DNA from: an uncultured Ilumatobacter sp.
Lineage (GTDB): Bacteria > Actinomycetota > Acidimicrobiia > Acidimicrobiales > Ilumatobacteraceae
Direction of reading: 5' to 3'
DNA length: 64,000 nt
Assembly (NCBI GenBank): GCA_905182555.1
Contig: CAJJBX010000009.1
Location: 1-64,000 of the forward strand
The translations under genes were made by a program, and so were the position numbers. Numbering within the stretch: the first letter of the stretch is position 1; every line of letters begins with the position of its first letter. The notes beneath the pieces are model-generated. The model had not been told where the DNA came from. It saw only the letters and a list, made by a program, of their open reading frames with translations, and ran no database searches. Of this stretch, positions 24,829 to 32,850 are shown piece after piece.

Positions 24829-26151
24829 GTGAAGATTGTCGTGATCGGTGGAGGCGCCGCCGGACTGGGTGCTGCGGGTGCCGCAAAGGGAGCGAATCCT
24901 GCTGCCGACATCGTGGTCTACACCGAGTTCGAGGACGTTGCATACAGCCCCTGTGGCATTCCCTTTGTGCATGGCAAGGAGATCGAGTCCTTCGAAACAC
25001 TGTTCCTCGCGACCAAGGAGCAGTACGTGAAATCGGGAATCGACGTTCACTACGAAACGACCGTCAAATCAATCAACCCGAAAGACAAGACGATTGCGGT
25101 CGAGGGGGAGGGGGACGTCAGCTACGACCGGCTCGTTCTTGCGACAGGCTGGAACTACGGGGATCCCGGGCTCCCCGGCAGCGACCTCGACGGCCTCTAT
25201 CGAGTCAAAGACATTCGCCGTGCCATGGAGTGGGACAAAGTGATCGAGAAGTCCAAGTCGGCAGTCATCGTCGAGTCGGGCTTCATTGCTATGGAGATGA
25301 CTTCGGCACTGCGCCATCGCGGCCTCGACGTGACCGTGGTCGACCCCGGCCCGTACCCGATGTCTGACGTCGCTGACCCGGAGATCGTCGAACCGGTGCG
25401 AGCCCAGTGGGAGGAGATGGGCGTCGACATGCAGTGGGGCAACAATGTGACTTCATACTGCGGCAATGGCAAGTTGACACACGTCGAAACCGAACAGGGA
25501 GACGTCACTGCGGACATCGCGATCATCGGTACTCACAAGGTGCCGAGCACTCGCGTCGCGCTGACAGCTGGAATCAAGACTGGTACGACCGGCGGGATCA
25601 TCGTCGATTCCCATATGCGCACGTCGATCGACGACATTTACGCCGCAGGCGACTGCACCGAAATCCCTCACGGCGTGTCAAACGTGCCGCTCCAGGGATT
25701 GTCCGGCAGTCATGCGTATGCCCAAGGTAAGACCGCAGGTATTAATGCCGGCGGCGCTGACCGTGAGTACCGCTCGGTCTACGTGCCATGGGGCATGCTC
25801 GCCGGCGAATGGATGCTCGGCGGAGTGTCCTTTGGCGAAGTCACCGCCTCGGCGCTCGGTATGGAGTTCGTCACCGGTACGGCAAATGGCATCACCCGGG
25901 CCCGCTACTACCCAGGCGTGAAGCCGATCACCGTCAAGTTGCTCGCTGATCCGAAATCCAGAAAGCTGCTCGGCGCGCAGATGGTCGGCGGCGAAGGAAT
26001 CAAGGAACGCGCCGACTTCCTCGCGATGATGACCCGCACAGGCATCACCGTCGACCAGATCGCCAACATGGAGAACGTGTACTCGCCGGCGATCGGTGCG
26101 CTCAATGAGCCCATCGCCGTCGCTGCCCAGAATCTCCTGAAAGAGCTCTGA
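24829..26151 (+). CDS. Single-cysteine flavin disulfide reductase (CoA-disulfide reductase/NADH oxidase type)
   Basis: This 440-residue protein has an FAD Rossmann motif (VVIGGGAAGLGAAG) at the N-terminus, the redox cysteine C42 in 'YSPCGIPF', the NAD(P)H domain near residue 145 and 'DDIYAAGDCTEI' for FAD. The C-terminal dimer domain lacks the HPT motif of glutathione-type reductases. This class reduces disulfides of small thiols such as CoA, or oxygen. Located beside a coenzyme M operon, it might reduce coenzyme M disulfide; that is inference. 'VIVESGFIAME' replaces the usual GxGxxG of the NAD(P)H site with GFIAxE preceded by ES, which is slightly unusual. Promoter region is the 99 bp upstream. 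Confidence 0.83.
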   Translation: MKIVVIGGGAAGLGAAGAAKGANPAADIVVYTEFEDVAYSPCGIPFVHGKEIESFETLFLATKEQYVKSGIDVHYETTVKSINPKDKTIAVEGEGDVSYDRLVLATGWNYGDPGLPGSDLDGLYRVKDIRRAMEWDKVIEKSKSAVIVESGFIAMEMTSALRHRGLDVTVVDPGPYPMSDVADPEIVEPVRAQWEEMGVDMQWGNNVTSYCGNGKLTHVETEQGDVTADIAIIGTHKVPSTRVALTAGIKTGTTGGIIVDSHMRTSIDDIYAAGDCTEIPHGVSNVPLQGLSGSHAYAQGKTAGINAGGADREYRSVYVPWGMLAGEWMLGGVSFGEVTASALGMEFVTGTANGITRARYYPGVKPITVKLLADPKSRKLLGAQMVGGEGIKERADFLAMMTRTGITVDQIANMENVYSPAIGALNEPIAVAAQNLLKEL

Positions 26152-26156
26152 GCAGA

Positions 26157-26417
26157 ATGTCGTTTCCGCAATGGCTTCGGAGTAACTCAGAGCACTACCT
26201 CCTGCAGGACAGCCAGGCCCGAATGGCGCGCCGCACGGGCAGCCCGCCACCACGACGACCCAAAGGCGTGAAGGACCGGTTCTTCCGGCAGGTGTTTGCA
26301 CCCGCATACCGGCTGCTGCCTTGGGGCGTTCGCCGCCGCACGATCCAGGCGCTCCCAGGAAGCCACCGCCAGGAGTGGCCGCCGCTCGAGCACGAACCTC
26401 AGACCCCGGCGATCTGA
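26157..26417 (+). CDS. Small basic protein of unknown function, 86 residues
   Basis: Starts 6 bases after the disulfide reductase and is probably cotranscribed. The protein is rich in Arg, Pro and aromatic residues (ARMARRTGSPPPRRPKG, FFRQVFAPAYRLLPWGVRRR) and has no membrane span. I know no family. Its tight linkage to the reductase and to the MSMEG_0572-type gene 78 bp downstream suggests it belongs to the locus. Confidence 0.5.
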   Translation: MSFPQWLRSNSEHYLLQDSQARMARRTGSPPPRRPKGVKDRFFRQVFAPAYRLLPWGVRRRTIQALPGSHRQEWPPLEHEPQTPAI

Positions 26418-26495
26418 TCGCGGCCGGGAAACCGGCGCCAAGAACCCCCAGAAGCCACACAAATCCACACAACCACAACAATAAAAGGACAAGAC

Positions 26496-26984
26496 ATGCC
26501 AAAGACAGTCACCATCGACGCTCCCAAAGAGGGCGACATCCTCTTCAACATCGAGGAAAAGGTGTTCCCTGACCACCAAGCCGAGGCGGGTGACAAGGCC
26601 TACGTCTTCATGCACACTGTCCCGTTCGAGGGTTCGGTCGGCCTGGTCAACATGCTCACTGCAACCCGCCTACAGCGCAAGGGTTTCGAACTGACCTTCG
26701 TGCTGTACGGACCAGGCGTGCTCATGGCCACCGCAGCGCGCGGCTACCCCGCAGTTGGCTCAGAAGGCTTCCCCGGAAACCTGAGCATGAACCGTCAGCT
26801 CCAGACGCTGATCGACGAAGGCGCGTCTGTGTACGCGTGTCGATTTGCCATGGGAGCCCTGTACGGCATGCGTGAGGACGATGTCATGCCAGGCGTCAAG
26901 CCGTTCAGTCCACTCGACGTCCTCGACGCCACGATTCAGGCGTGGCGCGACCGAGCGCTGGTCATCACCACCTGGACCCTCTGA
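26496..26984 (+). CDS. MSMEG_0572/Sll0783-family nitrogen-starvation protein (NitB-like)
   Basis: This 162-residue alpha/beta protein of the DsrE-like fold has '[44 protein letters not shown]' and '[43 protein letters not shown]'. It matches the first gene of Nit1C clusters (nitB, sll0783), needed for nitrogen-starvation responses or cyanide growth, with unknown chemistry. ATG 26496 has AAAGGAC upstream. It lies about 16 kb from its usual partners (radical SAM, acetyltransferase, AIR-synthase-like), with the coenzyme M and nitrile hydratase operons in between. Confidence 0.85.
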   Translation: MPKTVTIDAPKEGDILFNIEEKVFPDHQAEAGDKAYVFMHTVPFEGSVGLVNMLTATRLQRKGFELTFVLYGPGVLMATAARGYPAVGSEGFPGNLSMNRQLQTLIDEGASVYACRFAMGALYGMREDDVMPGVKPFSPLDVLDATIQAWRDRALVITTWTL

Positions 26985-27051
26985 GGTCAGCATTCAGACT
27001 CGGTTGGGGATCGGCGACGGGCGCCGGTTCCCAACCAGCTCGCTCGTTCGT

Positions 27052-27279
27052 ATGACCAGCACAGCCCCCAGCGAACGTCCGCCACTGCCGCCGTTCTCCG
27101 ACGACACCGCACCGGCCAAGGTGCTCGGCGCCGAAGCGGCCTGGAACTCGCGCGACCCTCAACGGGTAGCGCTCGCCTACTCGCCAGATTCCGTTTGGCG
27201 CAACCGAGACACATTTCTCACCGGGCGTGATGAGATCCGTGATTTCCTCAGGCAGAAATGGTTGCGAGAAACTGAATAA
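27052..27279 (+). pseudogene. DUF1348 (SnoaL/NTF2-like) protein, truncated
   Basis: The 75 residues 'PPLPPFSDDTAPAKVLGAEAAWNSRDPQRVALAYSPDSVWRNRDTFLTGRDEIRDFLRQKW' match the first half of DUF1348 proteins, which are normally about 150 residues. The frame ends at 27279 after RETE, and I find no continuation in other frames. The break is close to the tRNA fragment at 27741, so it may mark an island insertion. Confidence 0.65.
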
Positions 27280-27740
27280 GTTTTGGGTGAATACGAAACT
27301 GCTTTTGTCAAAGGGAGTGGATCTTGAGGTCATCCACAGCGTGGGTTCGGGCAGTTGGGTAGCGCGGTGCCGGAGGACGGGTGGCCAAGGCTCCGTCGTG
27401 ATGCAGCGCCCGGGTCCAAGGAACGAAACGAACAATCTGACCTGGTCTCCGTATTCGAATGAAGTGCTTGAAGAAACCCTGATTGGTGCAGAGCCACCGA
27501 TTCGAATTCGAGCGAGGGAGAGTTCATAGAGTGGCTCTTCGATCGCTCGCGCAAAGGGACCGTGACGCCTCCGTGTTGTCGAGCTGCGATGCCTCACGTC
27601 GGCGCGGGTGTCGTGTTCACATGATGTGCACAGGATTGGCCGACACGTGCCGGAATCGACGGCTCGGGACGGACTGAACGGACGCCGAGCGCGCACAGAA
27701 CGTGAACATCCGGACGAAACCGCACCATACGGACGGTGTA
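27280..27740. other. Gene-free stretch
   Basis: About 460 bp between the truncated DUF1348 gene and the tRNA fragment. Open frames on both strands are low-complexity shadows without family resemblance or ribosome sites. I see no repeat, terminator or RNA here. It is probably decayed sequence at an island edge. Confidence 0.5.
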
Positions 27741-27801
27741 GGCCAGGCTTAAACCCCCCTTCCATTCACGTGGAGTACGGGTTCAAATCCCGTCCCGGGC
27801 A
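27741..27801 (+). tRNA. 3'-end tRNA fragment (candidate attachment site)
   Basis: A perfect T-arm is present: stem ACGGG/CCCGT (27777-27781 and 27789-27793) with loop TTCAAAT. The 7-base acceptor 3' strand CCCGGGC and an A discriminator follow (27794-27801). Just upstream, CT(T)CCA and TGGAG form a long variable-arm-like hairpin, as in Leu or Ser tRNAs. I cannot find a matching D-arm or 5' acceptor strand within normal distance, so this is a 3' remnant, the kind left by integrases that recombine at tRNA ends. It sits exactly at the border of the organosulfate island. Confidence 0.5.
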
Positions 27802-27804
27802 CGG

Positions 27805-29604
27805 TTAGTCGTTGAGCCATATCGAGTCGAACCAGCTCACTCCGTTGACGACGCACCGCAGCGGGATGCCATCGGGTGACGTGCGGTCGCACACGCCGCG
27901 GATCGACTCACTGAACGCGTTGTCCCAGATCGTGTGGACGAGGAAAATGTGGGTGTACGCGTCGTTCATTTCCTGAACGATGGCCTGCCAGTTGGCCACG
28001 CGGGCAGCCCTATCGAGCTGGGCCTGGGCGTCGAGGATCAGTGCGTCTCGCGCTTGGGAGCAGTACCTCGTCCCGTTGAGCGAAATGCCTTCGCCGATCG
28101 TCCGACACATCAGTGCGTTGCGGGACGTCGCTGGCTCGAGAGACCCGAATCCCCGCCACAGCGTTGCCTGGTACAGACCCAGCACGGTTTGCACGATGTG
28201 CTGGTCCTGGGCGAGCTCGTCGAAGTCAACGTTGAACGCCGCACTCCACCCTGCGTCGAGGATGTCGGCCTGGCGCGCCCCGACAACCCCAGCGGCGGGG
28301 AACTGGAACTCGACGTTGATCCGCCCGTCGAAGCACCCGTCGGGCACGTCGGCGCAGTACTGCGCGGCGAGGGCGGCGGCCGCGGCCGGGTCGTCGCCTT
28401 GCTGCACGACGTCGGCGTTGTAGAAGCCGCTCTCCGGGATGAACATCTGGTCGGCGCCGCGGGCGATGCCGAGCCCGATCAGGTCGCGGTAATTCTGCAG
28501 CGGGGTCGCCAGCGCCAACGCCTTTCGAGCCCTCACGTCGTCGAACGGTGGAGCCGCCGCATTGAGTTGGACGAACTGTTCCTGGCCCGTCTCGTCGACG
28601 ATGTTCTGCACGCTGTCGTCGTCGCGGAGGTCGCCCACGGTGGCTGGGTCGATGGTGTGGAGGCCATCGACGTCGCCGTTGAACAGCACGTCGGCGCGAG
28701 TCGACGTGTCCTGGATGGGACGGAACTCCACCGCGTCGAGGTGGACGTCGCCGCCCCACCAATTCGGGTTGCGGACGACACGGGTCACTGAGTCCTGCGA
28801 ACGGGAGTCGAACACGAACGGCCCGGTGCCGACCGGTTGCTGGTTCAGCGTCGGATCCTCGGCGGCCGCGGCGAGCGCGTTCGGTGAGGCGACCATCCCG
28901 AGCTGGGTTGCCAACCAGGCGGGGAACACTGCGTTCGGTTCGAGCATCGAAAACTCGATCGTCCGTTCGTCGACCACGGTCGAGGGTCCTTCGGCCGGGT
29001 AGAACGGGCGCTGGGCCAACGAGATCTGCACGCTCGCCAGCTGCGCGTCGAAGTTCGCCTGCACCGCCTGAGCGGTGAGTGGCGTGCCGTCGTGGAACGT
29101 GATTCCCTCCCGCACGACGACCCGCCATCTCGTCAGATCGCCGTCGACCGACTCGACCGACTCGGCCAGATACGGCACGATGTTGCCGTCGGCGCCAACC
29201 GCGGTCAGCGTGTCGAACACCGTCAAGGCCATCGTTCGGCCCGGCGCCGACAGCGACGAGGTTGTGGGGTTCAGCCCATCGACATCGGCCTCGAGCGCAA
29301 AGCGCAACGTGCCACCCGGAACCGGGCTGATCTCGTCGCCTGCGCTGTCATCGGTGTCGCTTGCCCGGACGACGTCCTCGATGATTTGACCCTCGCTGAC
29401 AGGAGCCTCGGCGACGACCGGCGCGTCGCTTGTGGCCACGCCGTCGATCGCCGTGGGCTCGTCGACGTCGCCCGCAGCCGTCGGCGGGTCTTCGGGCGCA
29501 CTGTCGCTGCCCGACGAGCCGCCGCCGCACGCTGCCGCGACGAGTGCCAAGCAGGCCAGTGCGGCAACGGCCGTCGTCGCCCGTGGAAGTCGGCTTCTGG
29601 TCAT
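27805..29604 (-). CDS. ABC transporter solute-binding lipoprotein (SBP_bac_5, peptide/opine type)
   Basis: This 599-residue protein has a signal peptide ending in the lipobox 'LALVAAACGGG' (Cys lipidated) and an acidic linker to about residue 90. The extracytoplasmic binding-protein family 5 body follows: 'GGTLRFALEADVDGLNPTTSSL', 'VREGITFHDGTPLTAQAVQANFD' and 'PVGTGPFVFDSRSQDSVTRVVRNPNWWGG'. ATG 29604 has GGAG upstream. No permease or ATPase genes lie in the window, so it would have to work with components elsewhere or act as an orphan. It is 32 bp downstream of the arylsulfatase gene and probably in one transcript, suggesting the bound substrate is a sulfated organic compound or its product. 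Confidence 0.88.
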   Translation of the reverse strand: MTRSRLPRATTAVAALACLALVAAACGGGSSGSDSAPEDPPTAAGDVDEPTAIDGVATSDAPVVAEAPVSEGQIIEDVVRASDTDDSAGDEISPVPGGTLRFALEADVDGLNPTTSSLSAPGRTMALTVFDTLTAVGADGNIVPYLAESVESVDGDLTRWRVVVREGITFHDGTPLTAQAVQANFDAQLASVQISLAQRPFYPAEGPSTVVDERTIEFSMLEPNAVFPAWLATQLGMVASPNALAAAAEDPTLNQQPVGTGPFVFDSRSQDSVTRVVRNPNWWGGDVHLDAVEFRPIQDTSTRADVLFNGDVDGLHTIDPATVGDLRDDDSVQNIVDETGQEQFVQLNAAAPPFDDVRARKALALATPLQNYRDLIGLGIARGADQMFIPESGFYNADVVQQGDDPAAAAALAAQYCADVPDGCFDGRINVEFQFPAAGVVGARQADILDAGWSAAFNVDFDELAQDQHIVQTVLGLYQATLWRGFGSLEPATSRNALMCRTIGEGISLNGTRYCSQARDALILDAQAQLDRAARVANWQAIVQEMNDAYTHIFLVHTIWDNAFSESIRGVCDRTSPDGIPLRCVVNGVSWFDSIWLND

Positions 29605-29636
29605 TTGAGCTCCATTCGAGATAGTTGTGCAGTCCG

Positions 29637-31904
29637 TCATTGGCGCGACCATTCGCGAGCAGCAATGACCTTGACTTCATCGGTGTCCGGGTCTTGACCG
29701 CCGGGAAGTTGGACGGTGACGTCGTGGAGCGTGCCGGTGAACGTGAACGGCGCTGAGTAGCGGGCTGAGACGGCCGAGCGGTGGTCCTCGCCAACGCTGA
29801 TGCCGACAGAGGTGAATGTCATCAGGTAACGCGGGACCGCCTCGCGACCACAGGCTTGCGCGTCGATCGACACCTCGATCCAGCCGGCAGCGCCTACCCG
29901 CTCGAGGTGTACACCCAGAGTGCAATCCCCGGCGGGCACCTCGATGCTCGACTCGACGATTGTGTGATCGCCGAACGCGTTGTAGTCGACGACGAGTTTG
30001 CCGTCCTGCACGAAGACCGACAGGCCGGAGTTCTCGTTGCCCGTCGAAATCAGGACCCCCTCGTCGCTAGCCGCTCCCGTGACCCGCGCAGTGATGTCGA
30101 CGACGGTGTCGGTCAGCGACGCAGCGGTTCGTGTGGGGATCGGCGTCATGGGCGGTCGATAGACGTAACGACGATCCGGCCGGTGCACGGAATGATCGAG
30201 CAGACGCGGGATGAACAACTCCAGTCGCCGCTCGTCGAGCGGGAGCACGCCGTGGATTTCCGCCTCCTGCCACCACAGGTCGATCAGCTCGGTCAGTCGC
30301 GCCGGCTCAGCGGCGGCTAGGTCATTGCATTCGGACGGGTCGGCCGAAAGGTCGAACAGCTCCCATGGTTCGGTGTCGAAGTCGGCGCCCGGAAAGTGCC
30401 TTGCGACCGCCTTCCACCACACACCATCGAGCTCGACGATCAGTGCCCGGTTTCCGGCGAACTCAAAGTACTGCAACCTGTTCGTCGCCGGAGCGTCGGC
30501 ATCGTCGAGCACCGACGCGAACGAGTGACCGGTCACCGGCATCTGCTCGATACCGCGGTACACCTCGGGTGGGGTGACACCGAGCAGTTCGTAGATGGTC
30601 GGCACGACGTCGGACACGTAGGTGAACTGGTTGCGTTTGGTCCCTGCCTGTTCACCGAGGCCAGCGGGCCAGTGCACGACCAGCGGAACATGCATCCCGC
30701 CCTCATGGACGTGGGTCTTATACCAACGGAACGGCGAGTTGCCGCACTGCGCCCACCCCCACGGGTAGTTCGTGTGGCTGTCTGGCCCGCCGATGTCGTC
30801 GATCCGCTCAACCGCTTCGTCCGGCGACTCAGTGATGCCTTGGAAGTGCTTCATCTCGTGCATCGTGCCGGCCGCGCCTCCCTCCTGGGAGGCGCCGTTG
30901 TCGGACATGACCACGAAGATCGTGTTGTCCAGTTCTCCCATGGCGCGGAGCCCGTCGACGAACCGCCCGATCTGGTCGTCGGTGTGGTCTAGGAACGCGG
31001 CGAAGGTCTCCTGCAGCCTGCACGCAAGGCGCTGCTGGTTGTCACTCAGGTCATCCCAGGCCTCGACGCCGGGGTTGCGGGGCGCGAGGGTCGTGTCGGG
31101 CTGGATCACGCCGAGTTCGACCTGACGCTCGAACCAACGCTGACGCACCACATCCCAGCCCTCGTCGTAGCGACCGCGGTACTTGTCGAGATACGCCTGC
31201 GGCGCCTGGTGCGGGGCATGCGTCGCACCGAACGGGAGGTATGCGAAGAACGGGCGATCGGGACGGAGCCCCTTGTTGTCGTTGACCATCAACAGCAGCT
31301 GATCGACCAGATCTTCGGACAGGTGGTAGCCCTCCTCGGCGGTGGCTGGCGGATCGATGTAGGAGTTGTCGCGTACCAACTCCGGGTTGAACTGATCGGT
31401 TTCACCTGGCAGGAATCCGTAGAACCGTTCGAACCCGCGACCCAGCGGCCACTGGTCGAACGGGCCAGCCGCCGAGACGGCGGTGCCCGGATTCAGGTGC
31501 CACTTGCCTGCACACAAGGTCGCGTACCCCTCGTCGCGGAGTACCTCGGCGACCGTTGCCGCCGCGTTCGAGAGGTGGCCGGCCGCATGCGGGAAACCCG
31601 TCTCCCAGCCGGCCAGGCCGCGCATGCCGACGGCGTGCTGGGACCGCCCAGTCAGCAGTGCTGCACGCGTCGGCGAGCACACCGGCGTCACGTGGAAGTT
31701 CGTGAACTGCACCCCATCAGCCGAAAGCGCATCGATGTTCGGCGTGTCGATGTCAGACCCGTAGCAACCAAACTGGGCGAACCCGGTGTCGTCGAGCAAC
31801 ACGAACACCACATTCGGCGCCCCGTTCCCAGGATGCGGCCGTTCCTCGAAATGCGGCTCGGAATCGGCCAGTGTGCGCCCGATCTTTCCTTTGAAGTCAG
31901 TCAT
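29637..31904 (-). CDS. Arylsulfatase, AtsA type
   Basis: This 755-residue type I sulfatase opens 'PNVVFVLLDDTGFAQFGCYGSDIDTPNIDALSADG', with the metal-binding Asp pair. The formylglycine site is C76-S-P-T-R80 in 'VCSPTRAALLTGR', so maturation by a formylglycine-generating enzyme is needed. Further metal ligands lie in 'FVVMSDNGASQEGG'. The long C-terminal part (from about residue 560) is a beta-sandwich of the large AtsA/YidJ-type enzymes. No signal peptide is seen, so it is likely cytoplasmic. It is cotranscribed with the solute-binding protein and follows the MBL hydrolase gene. Confidence 0.92.
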   Translation of the reverse strand: MTDFKGKIGRTLADSEPHFEERPHPGNGAPNVVFVLLDDTGFAQFGCYGSDIDTPNIDALSADGVQFTNFHVTPVCSPTRAALLTGRSQHAVGMRGLAGWETGFPHAAGHLSNAAATVAEVLRDEGYATLCAGKWHLNPGTAVSAAGPFDQWPLGRGFERFYGFLPGETDQFNPELVRDNSYIDPPATAEEGYHLSEDLVDQLLLMVNDNKGLRPDRPFFAYLPFGATHAPHQAPQAYLDKYRGRYDEGWDVVRQRWFERQVELGVIQPDTTLAPRNPGVEAWDDLSDNQQRLACRLQETFAAFLDHTDDQIGRFVDGLRAMGELDNTIFVVMSDNGASQEGGAAGTMHEMKHFQGITESPDEAVERIDDIGGPDSHTNYPWGWAQCGNSPFRWYKTHVHEGGMHVPLVVHWPAGLGEQAGTKRNQFTYVSDVVPTIYELLGVTPPEVYRGIEQMPVTGHSFASVLDDADAPATNRLQYFEFAGNRALIVELDGVWWKAVARHFPGADFDTEPWELFDLSADPSECNDLAAAEPARLTELIDLWWQEAEIHGVLPLDERRLELFIPRLLDHSVHRPDRRYVYRPPMTPIPTRTAASLTDTVVDITARVTGAASDEGVLISTGNENSGLSVFVQDGKLVVDYNAFGDHTIVESSIEVPAGDCTLGVHLERVGAAGWIEVSIDAQACGREAVPRYLMTFTSVGISVGEDHRSAVSARYSAPFTFTGTLHDVTVQLPGGQDPDTDEVKVIAAREWSRQ

Positions 31905-31963
31905 GTGATTGCTCCTTCTCTCAGATCGTGTTCTCAGATGGTGTTCTCAGGTGGTGATGGTGG

Positions 31964-32783
31964 TCAGGTGGTGATGGTGGTCAGGTCGTCGCCGATGATG
32001 ACTTCGCCGTCGTAGTGCTCGGCGGCCCGAGCAATCCATTCCGGGTACTGGCCGGGGGTCGGCGCGGGAACCATGTGGGTCATGTGGTGGGTTGCCTCCC
32101 ACGCGGGCCGCGGTCTGTGCGGCCTCGACGACTCCTGAGTGGTACTCGAGAATGTCTTGCGCCATCTCGCCGGGCAACAGCGCAATGATGTCCTTGCGGA
32201 GCACGGTCTGCACGTACACGTCGGCATCAGCGGCAAGCTGATCGACGCCGTCACACGGGGTCGTGTCGCCGACCAGTGCAGCGACGGCCCCCTCGTGTTC
32301 GAGACGGAACCCGATCGTCGGGTGGACCGGCGCATGGTTGGTTGCCGCGGTCGTGACGTCGACGTCACCGATGCGGAACTCGTCGCCGGGCCGCAACTCG
32401 GTGACCTCGACCTGGGGACCCTTTACCAGCGGGTCGTGGTGCTCAACCCGGTACCCGATGTCGTCTTCCAGCGCGTGGAGTTGACGTTCGACGAACCGAG
32501 CGATGCCCACTGGTCCGAAGACGTTCAACGGCACGAGCTCACGCGTTCTGACCCAATGCGTGGTGATCACGTCGTTGAGCGCACAGATGTGGTCGCTGTG
32601 CAGATGCGTGATCAGCACACCAGCAAGCAACGACGGGTCCGACCCTGCTGCGGCCATCCGCATCACGACACCTCGACCCGCGTCGACGAGGATGTGCGTG
32701 TCACCCGCCTTGACGAGTGTCGAAGGGCCAGCACGGTTCGGGTCGGGCAGCGGCGATCCGGTGCCGGTCAAGATGATGTCCAT
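31964..32783 (-). CDS. Metallo-beta-lactamase-fold hydrolase, RNase Z-like (frameshift near 32090)
   Basis: The start 'MDIILTGTGSPLPDPNRAGPSTLV' and 'VLITHLHSDHICALNDVI' (HxHxDH) mark an RNase Z/arylsulfatase-like MBL protein of about 270 residues. The frame breaks near 32090; the true ending 'THMVPAPTPGQYPEWIARAAEHYDGEVIIG' is in the next frame and stops at 31964. Removing one G in the GGAGG run restores it. The 31905-31963 region holds a tandem CTCAGGTGGTGATGGTGGT-like repetition of the last codons. ATG 32783 is divergent from the molybdopterin oxidoreductase, with a palindrome between them. Confidence 0.8.
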
Positions 32784-32831
32784 CAGCTGTGTGTCCTTTC
32801 GTGGGCGGCAAACTTGACCATAGCAAAGATT

Positions 32832-32848
32832 TTTCATACAGTGTGAAA
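32832..32848. promoter_or_regulatory. Palindrome TTTCATACAGTGTGAAA, candidate TetR operator
   Basis: An 8-1-8 inverted repeat with one mismatch, three bases before the oxidoreductase ATG at 32851 and about 50 bp from the divergent MBL gene. Length and symmetry fit a TetR-family operator, and a TetR gene closes the same operon at 38645. No second copy was found in the window. Confidence 0.45.
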
Positions 32849-32850
32849 TT

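Noticed and set aside
26965-27765. Minus-strand frame starting MEGGFKPGLHRP near the tRNA fragment
   Set aside because: Its N-terminus is the antisense of the tRNA fragment region and the rest has no protein-like pattern; such frames are common artefacts beside tRNA genes.
27405-27801. GCCCGGG at 27405 as the 5' half of an intron-containing tRNA
   Set aside because: It matches the acceptor strand only because CCCGGG is self-complementary; no D-arm follows and no group I intron core is visible between.
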